From Deinococcus radiotolerans (lineage in GTDB: Bacteria; Deinococcota; Deinococci; Deinococcales; Deinococcaceae), in NCBI RefSeq assembly GCF_014647435.1, contig NZ_BMPE01000001.1:868001-932000 (forward strand): DNA of 64,000 nt, given 5' to 3'. Of this stretch, positions 57,094 to 64,000 are shown piece after piece. Every line of letters begins with the position of its first letter. The stretch's first letter is position 1. Both the position numbers and the translations under genes were made by a program. The notes under the pieces are model-generated. The model ran no database searches. It saw only the letters and a list, made by a program, of their open reading frames with translations, and was not told where the DNA came from.

Positions 57094-58011
57094 ATGATGG
57101 TCGTCACGGCGCTGCTGTCGTGGTTTCTGGTGGGGCTGTTCATCCGGGTCAGCAAGGCGCGCGGCTGGGGCCAGCCGATCCGCAAGGACGGTCCCGCGCA
57201 CCAGCAGAAGGAGGGGACGCCCACGGCGGGCGGCGTGCCGTTCGTGCTGGCCATGGCGGCCGTGTTCTTCCCGCTGTACTTCACGGGTCACGCGGGCGGG
57301 CCGCGGGAACTACTGATCATGGTTGCGGCGCTGGGCATGGGCCTGATCGGCGGGGTGGATGACCTGCTGAAGATCCGTTCCCGCATGGTGGGCGGCAAGA
57401 AGGAACTGCTGGCCCGCGAGAAGTTTCCTTTGCAGATCATCGTGGCTCTGGCTTTCGCGTACTTCGCGGCGCCGCTGGCCTCGCATGAACTGGTGCCTGG
57501 GCTGGGCCCGGTCGGGGACGTGATCCTGCTGACGCTGGTCTTGGTGGGCAGCGTGAACGCGTTCAACTTCACCGACGGGCTGGACGGGCTGCTGGGCGGC
57601 GTGGCGATCATCGTGCTGCTGCCCCTGCTGGCGCTGTCCCCGGTGAGTGCGCTGCTGGTCGCGGCGCTGCTGGGCTTCCTGTGGTTCAACGCGCACCCGG
57701 CGCGGGTGTTCATGGGGGACATGGGCAGTCACGCGATCGGGGCGATTGCGGCGGGCGCGTACGTACTGTACGCGGACGTGTGGCTGCTGCCCATCGCGGC
57801 GATCATTCCGGTTGTGGCGGTCCTGAGCGTCGTGATTCAGGTGGCGTCGTTCCGCCTGCGCGGGAAACGGGTGTTCAAGATGTCCCCCATCCAGCATCAC
57901 TTTGAGCACAAGGACATCGGCTGGCCGGAAACGCACGTCACGGTGCGCTTCTGGATGGTGTCGGCCGTGGCGACGGCGCTGGTGTGGTGGCTGCTGGGCG
58001 GCCGGCCCTGA
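57094..58011 (+). CDS. mraY: Phospho-N-acetylmuramoyl-pentapeptide-transferase
   Basis: A 305-residue membrane enzyme that transfers phospho-MurNAc-pentapeptide to undecaprenyl phosphate, giving lipid I. It has about nine or ten helices, the catalytic Asp pair in [20 protein letters not shown] and the late PIQHHFE. It is shorter than E. coli MraY (360). Two usual motif residues differ: GDMGS in place of GDTGS, and Gln in the first His of the HHH motif. It stands away from a murein cluster. There is no good ribosome binding site. Confidence 0.9.
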   Translation: MMVVTALLSWFLVGLFIRVSKARGWGQPIRKDGPAHQQKEGTPTAGGVPFVLAMAAVFFPLYFTGHAGGPRELLIMVAALGMGLIGGVDDLLKIRSRMVGGKKELLAREKFPLQIIVALAFAYFAAPLASHELVPGLGPVGDVILLTLVLVGSVNAFNFTDGLDGLLGGVAIIVLLPLLALSPVSALLVAALLGFLWFNAHPARVFMGDMGSHAIGAIAAGAYVLYADVWLLPIAAIIPVVAVLSVVIQVASFRLRGKRVFKMSPIQHHFEHKDIGWPETHVTVRFWMVSAVATALVWWLLGGRP

Positions 58012-58091
58012 AGCGCCGCGGGCGGGCGGGGTGAGGGGACGACCTCTCCCCCGCCTGCCCGCGTTCCGGGGCGGGGCGGCTAGACTCGGGT

Positions 58092-59057
58092 GTGACCGAG
58101 TTCCACCCGCTGCACCTGCCTGACCTTGGCCGCCTGTTCGCCGCGCGCGCCGCGCTGCCCGCGTCGGGCACGACCGTGTACCGCGCCGCCCACCTGACCG
58201 AGACGGCCGGGCAGTTCACGCTGGACGTCGCCGGGACCGCCGGGATCCTGAGCCTGTACGTGCCGCTGAGCGCGCCTGACGAGGCAGCACTGGCCGCGTG
58301 CTGCGGCGAGGCGGCCGGGCTGGCCGGGGTGTACCTGAAGCGGCGCCCCGTGGAGGCCCGTCACGCGGCGAACGTGGCCCGCGAGGCACTGTCCCCCCCG
58401 GACCCGGTGTGGGGCGAGGCGCAGCCTGAGCTGACGGCGCTGGAGGCTGGGGTGCCGCTGCTGATCCGGCCGGGCGCGGACCTGAGCATCGGGGTGTTCA
58501 CCGACGCCCGCCCCGCGCGGGCCTGGGTGCGCGGGCACGCGGCGGGGCGGCGGGTGCTGAACACCTTCGCGTACACCTGCGGCTTCGGCCTGAGCGCGGC
58601 GCTGGGCGGCGCGGCCGCCGTGAAGAACGTGGACCTGTCGCGCAAGGTGCTCGCGTGGGGGCAGGAGAACTACGCCCTGAGCGGCCTGGGTGCGCCCGAC
58701 ACTGACTTCCTGTTCGGGGACGTGTTCGAGTGGCTGTCGCGCCTGGAGCGCCGGGGGGACACCTTTGATCTGGTGGTGCTGGACCCGCCTAGCTTCGCGC
58801 GCGGCAAGGGAGGCGTGTGGCGTTCGGAGCGGGACTACGCCCGCCTGATGGCGCAGGCGGCGCGCGTCACGGCGCCGGGCGGGCAGGTGCTGGCGCTGCT
58901 GAATCACGCAGGCGTGAACGGCGCGGCGTTCGAGCGGATGGCCGCGGCCGGCCTGGAGGCTGCCGGGCGGCGCGGCGCGGTGCAGGAGCGGCTGGGCGCG
59001 GGCGAGGATTACCCGGGGGCGCGGCATCTGAAGGTACACGCCTGGGCCCTGGACTGA
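58092..59057 (+). CDS. RlmI/RlmK-like SAM-dependent rRNA methyltransferase
   Basis: A 321-residue methyltransferase. Motif I is [18 protein letters not shown], followed by [20 protein letters not shown], and motif IV is [14 protein letters not shown]. These are typical of the RlmI/RlmKL group that modifies 23S rRNA. The N-terminal PUA domain of RlmI is not obvious, and a different N-terminal region of about 130 residues replaces it. A TAGACT box lies 5 nt before the GTG. Confidence 0.85.
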   Translation: MTEFHPLHLPDLGRLFAARAALPASGTTVYRAAHLTETAGQFTLDVAGTAGILSLYVPLSAPDEAALAACCGEAAGLAGVYLKRRPVEARHAANVAREALSPPDPVWGEAQPELTALEAGVPLLIRPGADLSIGVFTDARPARAWVRGHAAGRRVLNTFAYTCGFGLSAALGGAAAVKNVDLSRKVLAWGQENYALSGLGAPDTDFLFGDVFEWLSRLERRGDTFDLVVLDPPSFARGKGGVWRSERDYARLMAQAARVTAPGGQVLALLNHAGVNGAAFERMAAAGLEAAGRRGAVQERLGAGEDYPGARHLKVHAWALD

Positions 59058-59135
59058 AGCGCTGAACTGCGTGGACGGTGGGCCGCTTGTGCTCCGCCTC
59101 ACTTCGTTTTCTAAAGCGGGCGCTATGCTGGGGGT

Positions 59136-59780
59136 ATGACGCAAGCTGCTCAGAACGAAGCGCAGGTGCTGGTGCCCCTGACCACCCCGGAGGAAGTCGA
59201 TCAGTTCCTCACCGAGTACCCGCTGGCCGCCGTGTTCAAGGCCGGCACGTGCCACAAGACCATGCAGGGCTTCGGGGTGCTGGAGACCTTCCTGCAACGC
59301 CACGACCTGCCGGTGGGCTTCATCCGCGTGGTGGACTGGCGCCCCGCGAGCAACCACGTCGCGCAGCTCACGGGCATTCAGCACCACAGCCCGCAGCTGA
59401 TCCTGTTCCGTGACGGTCAGCCGCAGTTCGAGGTGAACAACTGGGACATCACCCCGCAGGCGCTGGGCCCGGTGTTCGAGGCGCAGGTGCCGGTCCGCGA
59501 GGGTGTGGCGAGCGTGGCGACCGACGACAATGTCGAACCCTACCGCCGCCTGATGCGCGCCTTCCTGGACGGGCAGCTGAGCGACTGGGCCTTCCAGGAT
59601 CAGTACGTGAACATGTTCCGTGACGACGCCAGCCTGCGCAGCCAGCGGGAGTTCGAGCTGCTGTCCCGCCTGTTCGGTGACCCGGACGCTTATCACGGTG
59701 GGCTGCACCAGCTGGGCGCCCCGCAGGGCCGCGGTGACCTGAAGGCCCGCGTGCAGGAGCTGCTGACCGAACTGGGCTGA
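59136..59780 (+). CDS. Bacilliredoxin (YtxJ-like) fused to an immunity-like domain
   Basis: A 214-residue protein. Residues 1-110 resemble the YtxJ monothiol bacilliredoxin: [16 protein letters not shown] with one Cys, [17 protein letters not shown], and [16 protein letters not shown]. These proteins reduce bacillithiol-mixed disulfides; Deinococcus makes bacillithiol. The C-terminal 90 residues ([20 protein letters not shown], then [15 protein letters not shown]) look like the colicin-immunity-type helical domain and are not part of usual YtxJ. A TATGCT box lies 6 nt before the ATG. Confidence 0.78.
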   Translation: MTQAAQNEAQVLVPLTTPEEVDQFLTEYPLAAVFKAGTCHKTMQGFGVLETFLQRHDLPVGFIRVVDWRPASNHVAQLTGIQHHSPQLILFRDGQPQFEVNNWDITPQALGPVFEAQVPVREGVASVATDDNVEPYRRLMRAFLDGQLSDWAFQDQYVNMFRDDASLRSQREFELLSRLFGDPDAYHGGLHQLGAPQGRGDLKARVQELLTELG

Positions 59781-59796
59781 AGCCGCTGCTGTGCGG

Positions 59797-59847
59797 GAAA
59801 CCTCACGCCTCAACCCTGGACACCGGGGTTGAGGCGTGAGGTTTCTC
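59797..59847 (+). terminator. 20-bp terminator hairpin
   Basis: A perfect 20-bp stem (59797-59816 with 59826-59845), 9-nt loop, after the bacilliredoxin gene. Confidence 0.85.
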
Positions 59848-59958
59848 ACAGATGTAAGCGGCGCGTAAGAGCCCACAGGGTGTCATGATGGGGTATCCCT
59901 TAAGGAGCTCCACTCCAGCCCAGCCTGACGCCTCATCCTGACCTCACCCGGAACCCGA

Positions 59959-60810
59959 ATGTCTGATCCCACTGCCCCCACCGCGCTCCCGAAACTCATG
60001 CACCCGGTCACCGTGCCGCAGGACGCGGCGATCTACACCGGACTGAGCACCGATCACTACGCCTGGACGGACGTCACGGCCGACCTCGCCCTGCGGCAGG
60101 CCCAGCAGTTCACGGGCGCCCTCGACGCCTGGCAGGGCAACCGCTGGGCCCGCTTCCTGCTCAGCCAGGGCAACCTGCTGGGCGGCTACACCCACGCCGG
60201 GCAGCCGGTCGGCTGGAACACCGCCATGCAGGGCCTACCCCGCGCCCGCGTCAGCCTGACCGAACTCTCCCCCCGCCTCGTGGACCTGCTCTGGACGACC
60301 CGCGACGTGGAGGGCCAGCCCGCCCCGGCCCCCTGGCCCGCCGCGCGGGACGCACTGGAACGCCGTCACTTCCACGGGCTGATGCTCAGCGGCGCGGCGT
60401 GCAGCTACTGGGTGGCGGGCCGCCTGGTCACGGGGACCCTCCCGGCCGACGGAGCCGGCGCGTGGCTGTTCAGCCCGCACTCCGAGGCCAACCGCGCCGA
60501 ACTGATCAGCTTCTGGCAGGAGCTGCTAAGTACCACGCACCGCTCGCAGCCGATCGACGCGGCGTGGCAGGAGGTGACCATGCGGCTCGCGGACGATCAC
60601 CCCTGCCTGGACCCGTTCGCGCAGGACGTGACCTTCCAGAATGGCCAGCTGACCATCGAGGACGACGTGCCGGTCGACGAGTTCCGCCCCGCCCTGACGG
60701 CCGCGCTGCGCGCCGTCCTGGCGCGGCTGGGCCTGCGCCTGGTGGACTTGCCGGTCACGAACCTGCGGGACCGGCCTGAATGGGCCGCGTCCGGCCTGGA
60801 GACCCGGTGA
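59959..60810 (+). CDS. First gene of an overlapping signalling-like operon, unknown
   Basis: A 283-residue soluble protein. The segment QQFTGALDAWQGNRWARFLL, then SQGNLLGGYTHAGQPVGWNTAM, reads like the small beta domain seen in DUF4388/PATAN sensory proteins, but the match is weak. The C-terminal half is mixed helix and strand with LADDHPCLDPFAQDVTFQNG. It has no signal peptide or membrane helix. A TATCCC box lies about 60 nt before the ATG. The next gene overlaps by 4 bp (GTGA). Confidence 0.68.
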   Translation: MSDPTAPTALPKLMHPVTVPQDAAIYTGLSTDHYAWTDVTADLALRQAQQFTGALDAWQGNRWARFLLSQGNLLGGYTHAGQPVGWNTAMQGLPRARVSLTELSPRLVDLLWTTRDVEGQPAPAPWPAARDALERRHFHGLMLSGAACSYWVAGRLVTGTLPADGAGAWLFSPHSEANRAELISFWQELLSTTHRSQPIDAAWQEVTMRLADDHPCLDPFAQDVTFQNGQLTIEDDVPVDEFRPALTAALRAVLARLGLRLVDLPVTNLRDRPEWAASGLETR

Positions 60811-61211
60811 CCGCCCCGACCTGGCCCGACGGCCTGCAGGACAACACGCCCCTGCCGTTCACGGTCTGGCGCGTCCTGCATCACGTGGACGGCCAGCGGG
60901 ACATCGCCGAGGTGGCCCGCCTGTCGGGCATGACCGTGCCCGACGTTCAGGAACACCTGCGGGCCGCGGCGGCCTGGGTGGCGCGCGCCACCCAGCGGGA
61001 CCTGCCCATCAGTGACGAGCTGGCCGACCGGATCATCCAGTGCCTGACTGGCGTGGTCGGCCCGGTGGCCGCCGTCATGGTTGACGAGGTCCTGGATGAC
61101 CTGGGAGACCACGCGACCCTGAACGCCACCCTGGCCACCCTGGCCAAGCAACTCACCCCGGAACGGGTTCAGCTGTTCGCCCGCCTGCTGCGCGAGCGGG
61201 GCGTGACATGA
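60807..61211 (+). CDS. Small winged-helix plus helical protein, second gene of the operon
   Basis: A 134-residue protein. The N-terminal half (about 14-62: LPFTVWRVLHHVDGQRDIAE, then VARLSGMTVPDVQEHLRAAA) looks like a winged helix. The C-terminal half (ITxxL-like CLTGVVGPVAAVMVDEVLDD) resembles the helical domain found beside Roadblock and twitching-motility signalling proteins. GTG start and TGA stop each overlap a neighbour by 4 bp. Confidence 0.72.
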   Translation: MTAPTWPDGLQDNTPLPFTVWRVLHHVDGQRDIAEVARLSGMTVPDVQEHLRAAAAWVARATQRDLPISDELADRIIQCLTGVVGPVAAVMVDEVLDDLGDHATLNATLATLAKQLTPERVQLFARLLRERGVT

Positions 61212-61291
61212 CCCCGCCCGCCTGGCCCCGCACCCTCTCGCCCCTCACCGCGCAGTTCAACGGCGCACCGGCCCCTGGAGCACAGTCATGA
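61208..61291 (+). CDS. 27-codon micro-gene locked between two genes
   Basis: ATG at 61208 overlaps the previous stop (ATGA) and its own TGA overlaps the next ATG (ATGA), so the frame bridges the gap exactly. The product starts MTPPAWPRTLSPLTAQFN, echoing the MTAPTWPDGL start of the upstream protein. It contains no hydrophobic helix. A coupling peptide or small subunit are both possible. Confidence 0.55.
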   Translation: MTPPAWPRTLSPLTAQFNGAPAPGAQS

Positions 61292-62961
61292 AGTACACGG
61301 TTCTCATCCGACAGCCCGTCCAACCCGAACGTAAACCGGAACTGGAGCAGCAGCTGCGCGAACGTTTTGGCCTGACCAGCGAACAAGCCCAGCGTCTGGG
61401 TGACCGCCGCACCGGCCGGCTGATGAAACCCACGGGCCGCGCCCGCGCCGAACTGCTGCTGAGCATGTTCCAGTCTGTTGGTGCGGACGTCAGCCTGGAA
61501 GAGGTGCGCGACGAGACCAGCGTCATCAGCGAACCCTTCCAGGCGCTTGGCGCCTCCCGCACCGCCGTGGCGGCCCCCCAGGACGACGCGCCCCTCGCGC
61601 CCGACCGGTCCGCCACGTCCGTGTCCGGCCTGTGGCCGGAGGTGGACTTCCCGCAGGCACCGGGCGCGCTGCCTGACCCCTTTGCCGCGCCGGTCGGCCA
61701 GCCCAGCCCGTTTGACCGCGCGCCCGACGCGCTGCCCAGCGAGTTCATGCCCGCCTGGAACGCCGCCGGGAGCGCCCCGACCAGCCCGTTCGGCGCGGAT
61801 ACGGCCACCGCCCTGATGCCCCCCCCGCAGCCCAGCGCGGACCCGGACCCCTTCGCCACGGCCTTCGGCGCGCCCCTCGTTCCGGAACCGGCCGCCAAGC
61901 CCGCCGATCCGGCCGCGGACGTCTGGTCGGACTTCACGGGCGCCCTGACCATCACGGACGCCACGCCCACCCCCGCCCCCGAGGTCTCGGCCGTGCCCAG
62001 CGCGCCCGGCGGGGAACCCCTGGTGGCCCCCCTGCCGGACAGTGACGGGGCGCCGCAACTGCCCCGCCGCAGCCTGCGCAGCCGCATGACCGTGGGCGCC
62101 CTGGTGCCGCTGGGGGTGTCCAGCGCCCTGACGCTGGGCGTGCTGGCCCTGACGCTCCCTGGCCTGCAACAGGGTCTCGTGCAGCGCAACGCACAGGCCG
62201 TGGCGGTCGCGGTGGCCAGCAACATTGACCCCACCCGCGGCGGGCAGAACATCACGCCGCAGCTGGAGGCGCTGGTGAAGAACTCCAGCGTGGGCTTCGT
62301 GCAGGTCGAGCTGCGCGACGGCTCGCGGTACTTCTCCAGCCAGATGCCCAAGATCAGTGACCTGCTGAACGCGCAGGTGAGCAACTGGATAGTGGACAAC
62401 CCCAACCGGGCCGTGTACCGCGACCGCATCTCGCCCGCGAAGGTGTACCGCGATCAGGCGAACGAGATGCGCACCATGGGCGGTACCGCAAACGACGTGG
62501 AGAAACTGGAGAAGCTGGCGAACGACCCCGCGAACCAGTCGGTCACGCCCGTGAACTACATCGTGCAGCAGATCACCGTGCTGGACGAGAACGGCCAGCG
62601 TAACGTGACCGATCAGCGCGTCAGCGACGCCGACGCGGACAAGGTGCTGTACACCGTCGCGGTCGGCGTGGAGAACGGCCAGCAGGAGTCCGCGCTGCGC
62701 CGCACGCTGTTCATCGTGGGCTTCGTGTCCCTGCTGGCGCTGGCCATCGCCGCGTACCTCGCGCTGCGCGCCGCCCGCGCGGTCGTGCAGCCCATTGAGG
62801 AACTCGTGCGGGTGGCCGACGCGATCAGCATGGGTGACCTGAGCCGCCCCGTGCGCGCCGAGCGCAACGACGAGATCGGTGACCTCGCGCAGGCGCTGGA
62901 ACGCATGCGTCTGAGCCTGGACTCCGCGATGGAACGCCTGCGCCGCCGCCGCCGCAGCTGA
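61288..62961 (+). CDS. HAMP-domain membrane protein without known output domain
   Basis: A 557-residue protein. A small N-terminal cytoplasmic domain (1-80: RERFGLTSEQAQRLGDRRTG) precedes a long Pro/Ala-rich linker (about 90-268), membrane helix 1 (about 278-302), an extracytoplasmic domain (about 305-468), membrane helix 2 (about 472-495) and a HAMP domain (about 496-548; PIEELVRVADAISMGDLSRP). It stops right after HAMP, with no kinase, cyclase or methyl-accepting domain, so output may go through the N-terminal domain or the upstream small proteins. CTGGAG precedes the ATG. Confidence 0.82.
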   Translation: MKYTVLIRQPVQPERKPELEQQLRERFGLTSEQAQRLGDRRTGRLMKPTGRARAELLLSMFQSVGADVSLEEVRDETSVISEPFQALGASRTAVAAPQDDAPLAPDRSATSVSGLWPEVDFPQAPGALPDPFAAPVGQPSPFDRAPDALPSEFMPAWNAAGSAPTSPFGADTATALMPPPQPSADPDPFATAFGAPLVPEPAAKPADPAADVWSDFTGALTITDATPTPAPEVSAVPSAPGGEPLVAPLPDSDGAPQLPRRSLRSRMTVGALVPLGVSSALTLGVLALTLPGLQQGLVQRNAQAVAVAVASNIDPTRGGQNITPQLEALVKNSSVGFVQVELRDGSRYFSSQMPKISDLLNAQVSNWIVDNPNRAVYRDRISPAKVYRDQANEMRTMGGTANDVEKLEKLANDPANQSVTPVNYIVQQITVLDENGQRNVTDQRVSDADADKVLYTVAVGVENGQQESALRRTLFIVGFVSLLALAIAAYLALRAARAVVQPIEELVRVADAISMGDLSRPVRAERNDEIGDLAQALERMRLSLDSAMERLRRRRRS

Positions 62962-62967
62962 GCGCCC

Positions 62968-63018
62968 ACCCCCAATGAGTGACCCCCGCCTGTCCGGCGG
63001 GGGTCACTCATTGGGGGT
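62968..63018. terminator. 23-bp bidirectional hairpin
   Basis: A perfect 23-bp stem (62968-62990 with 62996-63018), 5-nt loop, between the HAMP gene and the convergent DUF2383-like gene. It is the longest perfect hairpin in the window. Confidence 0.85.
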
Positions 63019-63028
63019 CCGGCTGGGT

Positions 63029-63487
63029 TCAGCGGGCTTCCATGCTGTGCTTCATGTCACGGATCTGGTCGTGGCTGGCCTTGACCTTGCTGAACTGGCC
63101 CTCCACGAAGCTGCGCACGTCGGCGGGCAGGCCCTCAGCCTTCAGCACATCCTGGTAGTTCTCGACGGCAACGTCCTCGCCCCGCTCGGCTTCAGCCACG
63201 ACCGCGGTGTCGTCCCGGCCGGTCAGGGCGTCACGGACGTTCAACCAGGTGCGGTGCAGGGCGGCGCCCACACTGCCTCCTTCGCGGGGCTTGTCGCCCA
63301 GTCGGGCGATGTGCGCCTCGACTTCACTGGCCATCTGGGCGCGCTGGGCGCTGCGCTCACTGAACAGGCTCTTGAGGCTGGGGTCAGTGGCGTGATCGGC
63401 GGCGTCCGCGAAGCCCTTCTGGCCGTCGCGCAGGGTGCCGAGGAGGTACTGGAGCTTGTCGAGGACGTTCTCGTTGGTCATGGTCAT
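63029..63487 (-). CDS. DUF2383-like four-helix protein
   Basis: A 152-residue helical protein of ferritin-like appearance, with LDKLQYLLGTLRDGQKGF, Ala/Glu-rich helices and VAEAERGEDVAVENYQDVLK, matching the PA2169/DUF2383 stress-associated family. Metal binding is not certain. AGGAGG (63495-63500 on this strand) lies 7 nt before the ATG at 63487, which selects the first of two nearby ATGs. Confidence 0.85.
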   Translation of the reverse strand: MTMTNENVLDKLQYLLGTLRDGQKGFADAADHATDPSLKSLFSERSAQRAQMASEVEAHIARLGDKPREGGSVGAALHRTWLNVRDALTGRDDTAVVAEAERGEDVAVENYQDVLKAEGLPADVRSFVEGQFSKVKASHDQIRDMKHSMEAR

Positions 63488-63707
63488 GGCGGTGCCTCCT
63501 GATGAAAAAAGGACGTGAGGGGTGAGGAAACCCGCTCCTGCTGAGCGGGCGTCACGGAACAGACGACGTCAGGTTAGAAGCTGGGCGTGCTTCTCACCTG
63601 ATAGCAGGACCAAGGCGGCATTTACCCACAGTTGGGCTGCGCTTGGGGGAGTTCACATGCTCAGCGCGTCCCGTGCAGCGGCGGGTGGAATGTGCTGCAC
63701 TGCGGTC

Positions 63708-64000
63708 ATGACGCCCTGGGTACTGCGGATGCGCTGGCTGGACCTCTGTTTCATGCACTGGGAGGTGCCGCCGGCGCTCGTGCAGGCCACACTGCCGCGC
63801 GGGGTGGATGTTGACATGCGTGCGGGCCGCGCCTACGTGGGCGCAGTGCCGTTCCGGATGGAGGACGTCGCGCCGCGCCTGACGCCCGCCGTGCCGGGCC
63901 TCAGTGCCTTCCCCGAACTGAACCTGCGCACCTACGTCCGCGTGAACGGCGAGCCGGGCGTGTGGTTCTACTCGCTGGACGTCACGCAGCCGCTGGCCGC
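63708..64000 (+). CDS. DUF2071-like protein, cut by the window edge
   Basis: An open frame to the right edge, about 97 codons. It starts MTPWVLRMRWLDLCFMHWEV and contains PPALVQATLPRGVDVDMRAG, RAYVGAVPFRMEDVAP and LNLRTYVRVNGEPGVWFYSL, which match the DUF2071/YqjF family in order. The function of that family is not known. The C-terminal part is outside the window. Confidence 0.82.
   Translation, partial: MTPWVLRMRWLDLCFMHWEVPPALVQATLPRGVDVDMRAGRAYVGAVPFRMEDVAPRLTPAVPGLSAFPELNLRTYVRVNGEPGVWFYSLDVTQPLA

Overview
The window is about 64 kb of very G+C-rich chromosomal DNA that reads as a Deinococcus species. The evidence is an adjacent crtB-crtI carotenoid pair, a UvsE-type UV endonuclease, an LEA14-like lipoprotein, a bacilliredoxin-like protein, and one start-site architecture used throughout: a TAnnnT -10 box about 5-9 nt ahead of the start codon, implying leaderless transcripts as described for Deinococcus. 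I see no rRNA, tRNA, CRISPR array, insertion sequence or prophage. Genes are dense, and many convergent gene ends share one long perfect hairpin.

Layout. 0-8 kb: metallo-beta-lactamase-fold hydrolase, Crp-family regulator, LolD-like ATPase facing a LolA-like carrier protein, an outer-membrane-like protein, and an amidase set among small lipoproteins. 8-12.6 kb: miaB, three tandem related lipoproteins each with its own terminator, and a ring-cleaving dioxygenase-like protein. 12.9-20.4 kb: thiolase with a GT4 glycosyltransferase, a divergent GT2, a frameshifted small gene, a FadJ-like multifunctional beta-oxidation protein and a divergent quinone oxidoreductase. 20.4-27 kb: membrane protein, purU, regulator/MFS divergent pair, M29 aminopeptidase, Holin-X/DUF3618-like envelope pair. 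27-31.9 kb: methyltransferase, crtB, crtI, rnhB, MOSC protein. 31.9-34.6 kb: metY-metX under a SAM-I riboswitch with a clear terminator/antiterminator choice. 34.7-44.2 kb: secreted metzincin-like lipoprotein, DnaQ-like exonuclease, the overlapping DUF2256-uvsE-gntK operon, a GH16 glucanase with a LacI-type operator, and DAHP synthase behind a leader peptide rich in Phe, Tyr and Trp. 44.3-48 kb: circularly permuted ATP-grasp, alpha-E and transglutaminase-like proteins. 48-59.8 kb: YIP1-like protein, era, fur, diguanylate cyclase, pfkA, an rsmI operon, rlmH, acetyltransferase, nucleotidyltransferase, mraY, rRNA methyltransferase-like protein and a bacilliredoxin fusion. 60-64 kb: a four-gene operon coupled by 4-bp overlaps that includes a 27-codon gene and a HAMP protein lacking any known output domain, then a DUF2383-like protein and the start of a DUF2071-like gene.

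The observations I rate highest are the apparently leaderless leader peptide ahead of DAHP synthase, the 60-63 kb operon with its micro-gene, the ATP-grasp/alpha-E/transglutaminase cluster, and the metY SAM riboswitch. Functions rest on motifs read by eye; no database search was run.
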